Assembly: GCA_023091735.1 (NCBI GenBank)
Contig: JALKBU010001282.1
Span: 1 to 13,216, forward strand
Length of the DNA: 13,216 bases
Direction: 5' to 3'
Origin: Trichomonas tenax
Taxonomy: Eukaryota > Parabasalia > Trichomonadida > Trichomonadidae
Below are positions 1 through 6,756 of this stretch, piece after piece (the stretch's first letter is position 1; the number at the start of each line of letters is the position of its first letter). Under the pieces are notes generated by a model, which saw only the letters and a list, made by a program, of their open reading frames with translations, made no database searches and was not told the origin of the DNA. A program made the translations under genes and the position numbers.

Positions 1-2
1 CA

Positions 3-53
3 ATTAGGTATATGCTCGTTGATGATAGAGTTGTAGCTCGTCAGCAATACTAA
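3..53 (+). CDS. Possible C-terminal end of a gene entering from the left
   Basis: A frame open from the window edge encodes IRYMLVDDRVVARQQY and ends at TAA 51-53. The composition is less AT-rich than the following spacer, and the residues look like ordinary protein. The stretch is too short to identify, and another plus frame is also open for about 11 codons. An in-frame ATG at 12 exists, but a 13-residue gene is not proposed. Confidence 0.2.
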   Translation: MRYMLVDDRVVARQQY

Positions 54-145
54 CCTGGATGTATTGGTTAGACTACAAAGATATTTATGACACTTTTTAT
101 AAAGGTGACAATCTGCCCGCACAAAAAAGCGACGGTTTATTAATG

Positions 146-178
146 AAAAGTGACTTTAAGGTTCACCAGTCACTTTTT
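146..178. repeat. Inverted repeat of the AAAAGTGACT motif
   Basis: AAAAGTGACT (146-155) and its exact complement AGTCACTTTT (168-177) are separated by 12 bases. The motif matches the element found just upstream of several starts in this window, so the pair could be two facing promoter elements or a hairpin. No ATG occurs on the minus strand between here and the window edge. A divergent gene starting at this point is therefore not visible. Confidence 0.5.
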
Positions 179-329
179 GATGTTCACTTTTGTCATAGAC
201 TCTTGTTTCCAGTTGCAGTTCATTGATAAATGTGACTTTAAATCAGGTGTTTTGTATATAGTTAAGGATTCTAATTAATAGGAAATGAATGAAAAAATGA
301 AGGAAAATTTATTTGTCTTGTAAACAAAA

Positions 330-372
330 TTTTGTCATGTAAAATGTAAATAGACTAGTATGTAAAAGTGAC
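330..372 (+). promoter_or_regulatory. Putative core promoter of the IQUB-like gene
   Basis: TTTTGTCATGTAAA (330-343) is followed 20 bases later by AAAAGTGAC (364-372), which ends 35 bases before the ATG at 408. Both elements recur in the same order upstream of the genes starting at 6757 (+) and 10951 (-). The promoter role is inferred from this recurrence. No transcription start can be seen in the sequence. Confidence 0.45.
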
Positions 373-407
373 GAAAGAAAAATAATACGTTATTAAGTTA
401 ATAGAGA

Positions 408-1598
408 ATGGACAGCAGCAAATTTGAGATTCCAAGCTCTCTTGATGATTTTATCCAACACACGCCTCGACGCCAGATCACAATTAACGGTAAATCTGGT
501 GTTGTAACAGTTAACGTCGACATAGAATATCAAGTTCCACAACACAAGCCGTTTCTAGGCGGCTACAAAAATCGCCTCACGGGCCAAGAGCTGCACCACG
601 TCGCAGGACAGACGGCCCTCCTTCCTCATCAGAAAGGACTCGACAGATTCATAGATAAATTCCACAGAACCACACAGACACAAATCACGGCACCGTCGTC
701 GGCACAGACTGCCCGCGATTTCGGATGCCAAACACCATTCTACAACCAATACATCAAGGAACAATATCCAACACTCGAAGCGAAGCCTTACAAACTCGCT
801 GAAGACGAACTGAACGAGAGAGACTTGGCCGCGCGCTCCATCCAGAGAGTCACGCGTGGCTTCTTCGCACGTCAGCAAGTCACAGAGATGAAAATTCAAC
901 TTCAGAAAGAAAAGGAGGAAATGCAGGCACAAGCAGATCGCGTACAGAAGGACCTCAATGACAAGCGTCTTGAAGAGATCAACCGCCGTCGTAATCCGCG
1001 CACAGCACAAGATTTCAAGAATCTTTACGATGAATTGGCCGCGTGGCACTGGAAGGACACTCAGGCGATCAACGAGGGCAACCACACAGAGGAGGAGCGC
1101 AAGAGGCTCCTTCAGGAGTTGCTCAAGAAGGAAACAGAACTGCTTCACTCTATAGACAAGATGAAGATCAAAGCGAAGCAGTTAAACACAGAAGAAAACA
1201 ACTTAAAGCAGCTCGATCAGTTGTCAAAGAAGAAAGTTTGGCAATTGGAGAGTGGTACAACAGTCAAAGTTCAAACACAAACAACATTGCGTGCGAAAGA
1301 GCTTCGTAATATATATCAAACACTCAAACTTACAAATGTTTCACCAGATAAGCGTATTGAAAACCTTCTCATTCTCAAACAGACGGTTACACAGTTCGAT
1401 TGTCCTCTTACAAGAGACTTGATCACTCTCATCGATAGAGAGGCTGATCTTCTCAACAGAGGAAGAAGTGATGACTCTCTCGTAGGTCTTCGTAAGCGTA
1501 TTGAAACATTATTCCTTCAGTTCTGCAAGACCCCAGAATTCAACCCAGAAGCTGCATCTCTGCAGAAAGTTCCTAAGAATATTACAGGTGTTCAATAG
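408..1598 (+). CDS. IQUB-like axonemal IQ-motif coiled-coil protein
   Basis: This 396-residue protein resembles the part of IQUB (IQ and ubiquitin-like domain-containing protein) that lies after the ubiquitin-like domain. In other flagellates IQUB is associated with radial spoke 1 of the axoneme. Residues 47-69 hold the family-type segment KPFLGGYKNRLTGQELHH followed by GQT, then Gln-Thr-rich stretches (TTQTQ near 88-92, GCQT near 106-109). A textbook IQ motif, IQRVTRGFFAR, lies at 145-155 and suggests calmodulin or light-chain binding. Residues 158-275 are charged and probably coiled coil. The remainder, to 396, is helical in character. No ubiquitin-like domain is visible at the N terminus, so this is a short form. 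The ATG at 408 is supported by the promoter-like motifs at 330-372. The gene converges with the next one. Family assignment comes from motif recall and is fairly but not fully certain. Confidence 0.72.
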   Translation: MDSSKFEIPSSLDDFIQHTPRRQITINGKSGVVTVNVDIEYQVPQHKPFLGGYKNRLTGQELHHVAGQTALLPHQKGLDRFIDKFHRTTQTQITAPSSAQTARDFGCQTPFYNQYIKEQYPTLEAKPYKLAEDELNERDLAARSIQRVTRGFFARQQVTEMKIQLQKEKEEMQAQADRVQKDLNDKRLEEINRRRNPRTAQDFKNLYDELAAWHWKDTQAINEGNHTEEERKRLLQELLKKETELLHSIDKMKIKAKQLNTEENNLKQLDQLSKKKVWQLESGTTVKVQTQTTLRAKELRNIYQTLKLTNVSPDKRIENLLILKQTVTQFDCPLTRDLITLIDREADLLNRGRSDDSLVGLRKRIETLFLQFCKTPEFNPEAASLQKVPKNITGVQ

Positions 1599-1714
1599 TT
1601 CTATTTATTATCTTCTTTCGTTATTTTTTTATTATCATTTGTGCAAATAAATCTCAATCATATTTAAATTGTTTTTTATTTCAAATTTCAAACAGTTTTA
1701 TTTATTGATTATAA
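1599..1714. terminator. Shared 3' region of two convergent genes
   Basis: The stops of the IQUB-like gene (TAG, 1596-1598) and the membrane-protein gene (TAA, complement of 1715-1717) face each other across 116 AT-rich bases. AATAAA on the plus strand (1646-1651) and TTTATTTATT at about 1698-1707, which reads AATAAATAAA on the minus strand, are candidate poly(A) signals for the two directions. Confidence 0.4.
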
Positions 1715-3343
1715 TTACATTTCATTGCATTTATCTTTTCCGTTTTCTAGCAAACACTTAAAATGCCTTTCGACATACGTAGGCTGACCTCCAACAAACT
1801 TTTCTCCTGTTACAAGTGGTTCATCATTGAACCAATTGAGAGGATTTGATTCAGGAATATTTGATGACTTGAAAACAGCGACTTTATCAAAGAAAACGCC
1901 GTTTGCATGTAAGAAATCAGTAACGAGATTATAGTGAGTGTATCCATTATTGTTTCCTGGGAATAATATTTTAGCATTTGTCTTCTTAACTATTTCCATA
2001 GAAGAAACATTTGATGGCCTTATATCAGAGAAAAGAACAACAGTCGAATTAGCTGATATATTCGATACTTTTTCAAGTGTTGATTGCACAATCTGATGAG
2101 GAATGAAGTCAGATAAGATAAGGGCGCGTAATGTATCAGTTCCATGATAAAATGATTTGAATGGTGCCAATGCAAAAGGACTGGAATAATTAAACGTTCT
2201 ATCGAAAACAAAAGGTACAATATTGGCCTTAAGTCTCAAAGGTTCGAATGGTGTAACAACAAATGGTATAGGAATCACAATAAGACAAATAACAGTGATC
2301 CAGTAGTTGTCTGATATCATGAAGAAGTAAATACTAACGCAAATTGTGCATATCCCAATTTTAAGAAGTGAGTTTGATAAAATAGATATCAATCCGAGGA
2401 AAAATGCAATGTATGATGCTGATGATGGAGGGTGAAATATGAATAAAACGAAAAATGAAGCAGCACTAAAAACAACGACAACTACAATGCTTTGTTCTTG
2501 TGATAAATAATTAGTGATAAAAGATACGAAAATTAGACAAACTGTAATAGCAGTCTGAGAAATGCTTAATGTTCCATTATATAATAACGTAGCAAATAAC
2601 AAAGCAGTGAAAACAGAACTTGATATTTCGTTGAAATATGGGAATCTATCGAACATCACTAAAATAACAGCTAAAGTTATTTCCAATACATACAATATCT
2701 TCGAAATTTGCATTGTTGCCATAGTAACAACAATTAGCAAAATTAATTCGCCAAATAAAACGTATTTAAATAAAAATGCAAATCTGTTATCATTTGCATG
2801 TTCCTGGTTCACATCGATTGCAGCGTTTGTTATCTTGTCACTTGTTTGAATAGTTATTGTTCCTGTAATATTTTCGAATTTCAAATTTGTAAATGATCCT
2901 AAAATTTGCTGCTCAGTCATAATAGAATTTTGTTTAAATGGTAACAAACCTAAAGATGGAGGCGTTTGAATTGTTTCAATAATTGAAGTTTCATTTCTAA
3001 CAGTTAAGTTACTCGAATATATAAAACTAATATTTTCAAGCTGTCTAATTAAGCTTTTATCTGCAAAATTAAACAAAACTGTAACATTTGTTGGTATTTT
3101 TTGCATATTTCTGTTTACAACTGAAACGTTGAGCTTAAATGATTTGTCCACTTTCTGCTCTACTTCTCTGAATACATAATACGAGAAATATTTATCAGGT
3201 CTCGTTATCCAAATTCCGATTAAAATAATAGACATGATAATGAATAGAAACACGTATATCTTCGAAGTCGTTCTTATATTTATTGTTGGTTTGGAACTCT
3301 CTTCGCGTGACTTTTCTATCTCAACTTCCTCCATCTCATCCAT
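1715..3343 (-). CDS. Polytopic membrane glycoprotein, family unknown
   Basis: The 542-residue product is not recognised. It has an acidic, charged N terminus (1-28), a first membrane helix (about 29-47) and a hydrophilic segment (48-190) with six N-glycosylation sequons (72, 86, 104, 112, 117, 158). About eight further hydrophobic segments follow (near 191-209, 215-232, 243-256, 260-278, 284-303, 309-323, 327-343, 348-366). A soluble tail (about 370-542) carries sequons at 385, 428, 432 and 445. With a cytosolic N terminus, one plus eight helices put both sequon-rich regions on the same lumenal or external side, which is self-consistent. One helix, a lumenal domain, eight helices and a lumenal tail recall the layout of ERMP1/FXNA-type ER proteins. 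The 140-residue domain is too short for an M28 peptidase, and no metal ligands were seen. Start ATG 3341-3343 has an AAAAGTGA element 38 bases upstream. Existence of the gene is near certain; its function is open. Confidence 0.88.
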   Translation of the reverse strand: MDEMEEVEIEKSREESSKPTINIRTTSKIYVFLFIIMSIILIGIWITRPDKYFSYYVFREVEQKVDKSFKLNVSVVNRNMQKIPTNVTVLFNFADKSLIRQLENISFIYSSNLTVRNETSIIETIQTPPSLGLLPFKQNSIMTEQQILGSFTNLKFENITGTITIQTSDKITNAAIDVNQEHANDNRFAFLFKYVLFGELILLIVVTMATMQISKILYVLEITLAVILVMFDRFPYFNEISSSVFTALLFATLLYNGTLSISQTAITVCLIFVSFITNYLSQEQSIVVVVVFSAASFFVLFIFHPPSSASYIAFFLGLISILSNSLLKIGICTICVSIYFFMISDNYWITVICLIVIPIPFVVTPFEPLRLKANIVPFVFDRTFNYSSPFALAPFKSFYHGTDTLRALILSDFIPHQIVQSTLEKVSNISANSTVVLFSDIRPSNVSSMEIVKKTNAKILFPGNNNGYTHYNLVTDFLHANGVFFDKVAVFKSSNIPESNPLNWFNDEPLVTGEKFVGGQPTYVERHFKCLLENGKDKCNEM

Positions 3344-3859
3344 TTTTTTATTATACAGGGTCTAACAAAATAAAACAGACTTCACTTTTAGGGGCCATAA
3401 AAATTAAGCAGGGGAATAAATATTTCCATCATTTCTAAACTTCAAACCTTAATATTATCCAACTTCATATGTTAAAACTATTTTCATAACAAAAATATTC
3501 CAAACATCTTTTCTTCATTCTATAATCTGATTTAAAAATATTTGACATGTAGAAATTATGGGGGTGTTAAAATATATAGAGGGGGTATATATTCATGACA
3601 CAACAAAAAAGGAGTTTTCCAAAACAAAACAAAGAGTACATATTGTCTATATTTGATATGATCGCTGAAAGAAAGAAATATAATTGAAATATCAAAATAT
3701 GGCTATAATATGCTTGGAATGTTATGCTTATACTTGGGTGTTGAGATTAGAAGGTTAAAACAATATGTCATAAAAATTAGTAAAAATCAGTTCATTAAAT
3801 TAGATTTTTGAGCTAAGATAACGAACTTTAAAAATCTAGATTACATTTAGGTAGAGATT
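3344..3859. other. Intergenic spacer between two minus-strand genes
   Basis: This 516-base AT-rich spacer holds the promoter region of the membrane-protein gene and the 3' region of AP-2 sigma. TCACTTTTA at 3382-3390 reads TAAAAGTGA on the minus strand. TTTGACATGTAG at 3541-3552 resembles the upstream element seen elsewhere but is on the plus strand. Two G runs (about 3559-3563 and 3581-3585) flank an AT stretch. No credible gene was seen. Confidence 0.5.
3382..3390 (-). promoter_or_regulatory. AAAAGTGA-type element of the membrane-protein gene
   Basis: On the coding strand this reads TAAAAGTGA, 38 bases upstream of the ATG at 3343. Its position and sequence match the element upstream of the IQUB-like gene. 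Confidence 0.4.
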
Positions 3860-4288
3860 TTACGCAAGTCCGTCAAGCATCTTCATGCGGTCAACAATTA
3901 CTTGTTTGTTGCATTCGCCAACTTCGCCAGCAACGATGAATTCATCAAGGATAGCGTAAACTTTATGGAATTGCAGCAGCAGATCTAATTCACGAACCTT
4001 TCCAAAGTACATATCCATAACTTCGACGAAAAGATGGATTGTTTCAAGAATAGCGAACTCGTTATCATTAGAATCGACGCACATGCACATAAAAAGAGCT
4101 GCGTATGGACGGTAGATAATCTTGTAGTTCTTATATTCAAGGACATTTGTAAGATTTGAAGCACGGCGGCAAACGAGACGATGAATATCTGTCTTCAGCT
4201 TCTCCTTCTCTGCGTTTGTATATGGTGTATACCATTTAACGAGACGAACAGAGCCTTGCCTGTTGAAGACGAGGAAAAAGCGAATCAT
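3860..4288 (-). CDS. AP2S1: AP-2 clathrin adaptor complex subunit sigma
   Basis: This is the small sigma chain of the heterotetrameric AP-2 adaptor, which links plasma-membrane cargo to clathrin during endocytosis. The 142-residue length equals that of animal AP-2 sigma, and the longin-like fold residues align from end to end. The protein begins MIRFFLVFNRQGSVRLVKWY. It continues with KIIYRPYAALFMCMCVDSND near 56-75, then IHLFVEVMDMYFGKVRELDL near 84-103, and FHKVYAILDEFIVAGEV near 107-123. Arg15, which in animal AP-2 sigma contacts acidic dileucine cargo signals, is present. AP-1 and AP-3 sigma chains are usually longer, so AP-2 is favoured, although ancient sigma subunits are similar. The TAA stop is followed by AA, giving a UAAA that could serve as the parabasalid poly(A) signal. 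A GTGACA sits just before the start. Confidence 0.93.
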   Translation of the reverse strand: MIRFFLVFNRQGSVRLVKWYTPYTNAEKEKLKTDIHRLVCRRASNLTNVLEYKNYKIIYRPYAALFMCMCVDSNDNEFAILETIHLFVEVMDMYFGKVRELDLLLQFHKVYAILDEFIVAGEVGECNKQVIVDRMKMLDGLA

Positions 4289-4295
4289 GCGAATG

Positions 4296-4301
4296 TGTCA
4301 C
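4296..4301 (-). promoter_or_regulatory. GTGACA element at the AP-2 sigma start
   Basis: On the coding strand AAAATGTGACAC precedes the ATG, with GTGACA ending 7 bases before it. This resembles AAAAGTGACA five bases before the ATG at 6757 and GTGACA nine bases before the ATG at 10951. Confidence 0.35.
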
Positions 4302-4454
4302 ATTTTCTACTCATCTTCATATTTTTTCTAAAATTTTGAGTTTTCTTGACTCTGCACATGATGAGATATCCAAACATTACTCTAAAGTCAAGAAATATAT
4401 TTCAAAAATGATCTATCGTCTATGAGTCATCTACCTTTCTAGAAAAGTGATGAG

Positions 4455-4470
4455 TTTACATGTCAAAAAT
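4455..4470 (-). promoter_or_regulatory. ATTTTTGACATGTAAA element upstream of AP-2 sigma
   Basis: This 16-base sequence is identical to that at 10985-11000 upstream of the PMT-like gene, on the same strand relative to its gene. Here it lies 167-182 bases from the start, farther than in the other cases. It may serve an upstream transcription start or be a regulatory site. Confidence 0.4.
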
Positions 4471-4668
4471 GTTATGTAAACAACAAAAATTTGACAAGTA
4501 AAATTATTTATTCCAATTTATAAGTAAGTTTAATTTCCTTCATTTTTTCCTTCCACATTTCTACTACCTCATCTGGAGCATGCGTGGAAATAAATTCTGT
4601 AATTTCCTTCATGATTTGTATCTCAACATCCATTAGTAAATGAAGATCGATAATAGTTTTCATCATAA

Positions 4669-4691
4669 CATCGCTTATTTTATAAGCGATG
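4669..4691. repeat. Perfect 10-bp hairpin
   Basis: CATCGCTTAT and ATAAGCGATG are exact complements around a TTT loop. This lies inside the minus-strand open frame, only 23 bases from a second hairpin. Confidence 0.6.
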
Positions 4692-4714
4692 CTAATAATT
4701 TCTTTTAGTTTTTC

Positions 4715-4742
4715 TAATCCTAGCAAAATTGAACTAGGATTA
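4715..4742. repeat. Perfect 9-bp hairpin
   Basis: TAATCCTAG (4715-4723) and CTAGGATTA (4734-4742) are exact complements around a 10-base loop. Together with the stem at 4669-4691 this gives two stems within 74 bases. Confidence 0.55.
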
Positions 4743-4798
4743 TAGGCTAATGATCTTAACTTTTGTTCAATTTGAAAGCTAGCAGAGATACGTGATTC

Positions 4799-4920
4799 AT
4801 TGCTGAAGATCGCTGCTGATAATTGAGGCAATAGATGGATTGCTGAAGATTCTTTGATGAGAATTGAGGTAATTGATTGATTGCAGAAGATTTCTGCTAA
4901 GAATGGAAGTAATTGATTGA
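4799..4920. repeat. 40-41 bp tandem repeat, three degenerate copies
   Basis: Copies begin with ATTGCTGAAGAT at 4799, ATTGCTGAAGAT at 4839 and ATTGCAGAAGAT at 4880. Each ends near TTGAGGCAATAGATGG, TTGAGGTAATTGATTG or GGAAGTAATTGATTG. The spacing of 40 and 41 is not divisible by three, so this looks like a minisatellite rather than a protein repeat. Confidence 0.65.
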
Positions 4921-5082
4921 GTGGTTATATTATCTGTTGATTGTAAAGGTCATTGATTTATTAATGCTTGATCTCTCCTGGTTTTTAAAAGCTGTTCGTT
5001 TACTACATTAAGTAGGGCCAATCTGACACTTTACAAATATCAGTTTTTCGAGATAGGTGGAGGCCTCTATCGTCTATTTTAT

Positions 5083-5220
5083 TTAAATATTTACTAAATC
5101 TGCTATTTCAGAGGAAGCTGATTTGCTTTTTATAAAATTTTGTTCATCGGTCATTTTTTGAAAAAGTGACTGAACAATATGTTTCTTCTTTTTTGTTTGT
5201 TTTTTGTTCAGTAATGGCAT
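5083..5220 (-). other. Small lysine-rich open frame, doubtful
   Basis: An ATG at 5218-5220 opens 45 codons, beginning MPLLNKKQTKKKKHIVQSLF and ending at TAA 5083-5085. A stop lies directly upstream, so the ATG is the natural start. After this stop another minus frame is open for about 34 codons (including IDDRGLHLSRKTDICKVSDW), running toward 4999. The strand is A/C-rich like true coding strands here. It may be the 5' part of a decayed gene that once included the frame at 4508-4924. No family was recognised. Confidence 0.22.
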
Positions 5221-5314
5221 GTTTTGCTGTGTTCATATCTGTTGTATTTGAACTATAGAAGCTACGCCCGGTGTTTCTGTTCGTTTATATAGGCAATATA
5301 ATATTTTATTTTAA

Positions 5315-5583
5315 TATTGTATAATTGATCCAAATACTTCGTGTGTAGAATACACAAGTCCATTTGCTATTGATTATGATCTCTTTAGTCCCAATGACAG
5401 TATTTTTAAATGTCAAGTATAACGCTATTGAAGATTTGAGCGCTAGCAATGATGCAGCATCCTCTCTTTTGCGTGATTAATGAATATTGTAATGAGAAAA
5501 CTTCTAAATCTTATGGCAATATTTCGAATCAATGGCAATTTTATTATTTTGGGATTTATGTGTGTTTAAGTCATTCAATATGA
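5315..5583 (+). pseudogene. Possible frameshifted gene relic
   Basis: Three successive plus-strand frames each read as plausible protein. The first (5315-5422) includes IDPNTSCVEYTSPFAIDYD. The second, ending near 5480, includes VKYNAIEDLSASNDAASSLL. The third ends at TGA 5581-5583 and includes VINEYCNEKTSKSYGNISNQ. Codons look more balanced than in the surrounding AT-rich DNA. Each stretch is short, so chance is a real alternative. No known family was recognised. Confidence 0.2.
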
Positions 5584-6005
5584 CCCACTTCACGAATATA
5601 TTATAATCTTACATCCCTGTAGTCAAATCTCATTGTTACGATTCCAAAATTAATTTTTTAGACTATTATATAAACATCACAGTGCAAAATGATATGCTGT
5701 CGATAGCTGTATATAGTGCATGAATATTAAGTCATAATCACTGATTTAGGAATAATAAATTTAAAAAAGAAAGAGAAACATTAGAAAAATGTGATTTCAC
5801 TTCATATTGGATCCAAAGTGAAGCTAGTTAATATTGGTATGCATAAGAATTCACGTCTTTCATGATGAATAAAGAGATTAACTTTGAATTTTGACTGATT
5901 ATTAGATGCAATAGCTCATCAAGCAAGCATTGAATTACAAATGAAGAAGGTTCCTATAATTGTGTTATAATGTTTGATATTAAGATCATATATTAGTTTT
6001 TCAAA
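5584..6005. other. AT-rich spacer
   Basis: These 422 bases show no credible gene, tRNA or strong repeat. They form the 3' flank of the minus-strand gene that ends at 6006. Confidence 0.5.
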
Positions 6006-6443
6006 TTATAATTCATTTGCGTAGATGCTTTGAAGATACTTGAAATACTCAAGTGTTTCAGGATCATCCTGAACTGGTGGTGGCACATAAACACATTCCG
6101 AATTTTCAACAATATCATTAGATGCTTCTATCTGTGTGATTTTAATTTTTTCTAGCTCAATTTCTGGCGCAACCTCTTTGACTTTTTGAATCTTAACATT
6201 ATCTGAAACACGCATCTTATTATCAAATTTTTCAGCATCTTTTAAACTAAAACGAACTGCATCTAAGTTCTTACTGAGTTGATTCTTCAACTTCTGATTC
6301 AATCTCTTTACCATTAACAATTCATTTGATTCTTTATCATTCGAAAAATGGCTTTGAAGTGATTTATTGTTCTTTTTTGCTGCATCTTGTTTTGCCTTGT
6401 CAGTTTTGTTGATTTTAGAGTTAGCTTTCATTCCTTTTCCCAT
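6006..6443 (-). CDS. Lysine-rich small protein of unknown function
   Basis: The 145-residue protein is not recognised. Residues 1-30 are strongly basic and low in complexity (many Lys, Asn, Ala) with the look of a nucleolar, nuclear or RNA-binding tail. Residues 40-80 are probably helical and contain repeated Leu-Lys and Asn. Residues 85-115 are acidic and Ile/Glu-rich. The C terminus has a Tyr-Val-Pro-Pro-Pro segment and ends in a short aromatic helix, LEYFKYLQSIYANEL. No signal peptide or membrane segment is seen. The ATG at 6441-6443 has AAAAGTGTC 35 bases upstream, matching the promoter element used elsewhere, which supports a real gene. It diverges from the glycosyltransferase gene at 6757, with 313 bases between starts. 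Confidence 0.72.
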   Translation of the reverse strand: MGKGMKANSKINKTDKAKQDAAKKNNKSLQSHFSNDKESNELLMVKRLNQKLKNQLSKNLDAVRFSLKDAEKFDNKMRVSDNVKIQKVKEVAPEIELEKIKITQIEASNDIVENSECVYVPPPVQDDPETLEYFKYLQSIYANEL

Positions 6444-6478
6444 GAAAAATGAAAAATTTTAGAATCAAAATTTCAATT

Positions 6479-6487
6479 GACACTTTT
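6479..6487 (-). promoter_or_regulatory. AAAAGTGTC element of the 145-aa gene
   Basis: On the coding strand AAAAGTGTC lies 35 bases upstream of the ATG at 6443. This is the same distance as AAAAGTGAC from the IQUB-like start. Confidence 0.4.
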
Positions 6488-6717
6488 CAAAATTTTCAAG
6501 ATTAAGGTTAAAACATGAAATATGTAAAATTTGATGAACTTGGCAGTGTTTCTTATCTCTTTTCACAATGAATCGTTCTCTGACCTCAAATACATCTTTA
6601 AGGCATCAGCAAGATTCCTTATTGACATCACAGAGCTATTTAATTATCAAAATATTCAAATTAAGCCATTAATTGTGCTTATGATATGTAAAAATAAATC
6701 TGAAATGTAAAATTATA

Positions 6718-6751
6718 TTTTTTGACGTGTAAGAGAATGTTTAAAAGTGAC
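6718..6751 (+). promoter_or_regulatory. Putative core promoter of the GT61-like gene
   Basis: TTTTTTGACGTGTAAG (6718-6733) is followed after 9 bases by AAAAGTGAC (6743-6751), which ends 5 bases before the ATG. If AAAAGTGAC marks the transcription start, the leader is only a few bases long, as is common in trichomonads. Confidence 0.45.
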
Positions 6752-6756
6752 AAAAT

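Larger units (their letters stand above)
4508..4924 (-). pseudogene. Open frame without a proper start, probable gene remnant
   Basis: The frame is open for 138 codons up to the stop at 4925-4927 but has no ATG in its first 86 codons. The first ATG (4664-4666) would give only 52 residues. The distal part reads like real protein: two helical stretches, SSILLGLEKLKEIISIAYK and, after the ATG, ITEFISTHAPDEVVEMWKEK. The upstream part runs through a 40-41 bp tandem repeat (4799-4920) whose length is not a multiple of three and which is thus unlikely to be selected as protein. Two perfect hairpins lie inside. No promoter element was found. This is most likely a decayed gene or a chance frame; a 52-residue protein from 4666 is the alternative. 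Confidence 0.35.

Noticed and set aside
46..60. ACTAACCTGG, resembling the trichomonad intron branch/3' splice sequence
   Set aside because: It lacks the ACACAG that follows the branch motif in known trichomonad introns, and no GTATGT-type 5' site pairs with it in the window.
555..1148. 197-codon minus-strand frame inside the IQUB-like gene
   Set aside because: It is antisense to a gene with clear motifs. Its residue use (Cys, Leu, Phe runs) is the usual shadow of a Gln/Lys/Glu-rich coding strand.
2241..2249. GGTTCGAAT, resembling a tRNA B box
   Set aside because: It lies in the coding sequence of the membrane protein. No matching acceptor, D or anticodon stems were found at the right spacing.
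4799..4920. Repeat array considered as a CRISPR-like array
   Set aside because: The copies are adjacent with no unique spacers, diverged, and set in eukaryotic DNA.
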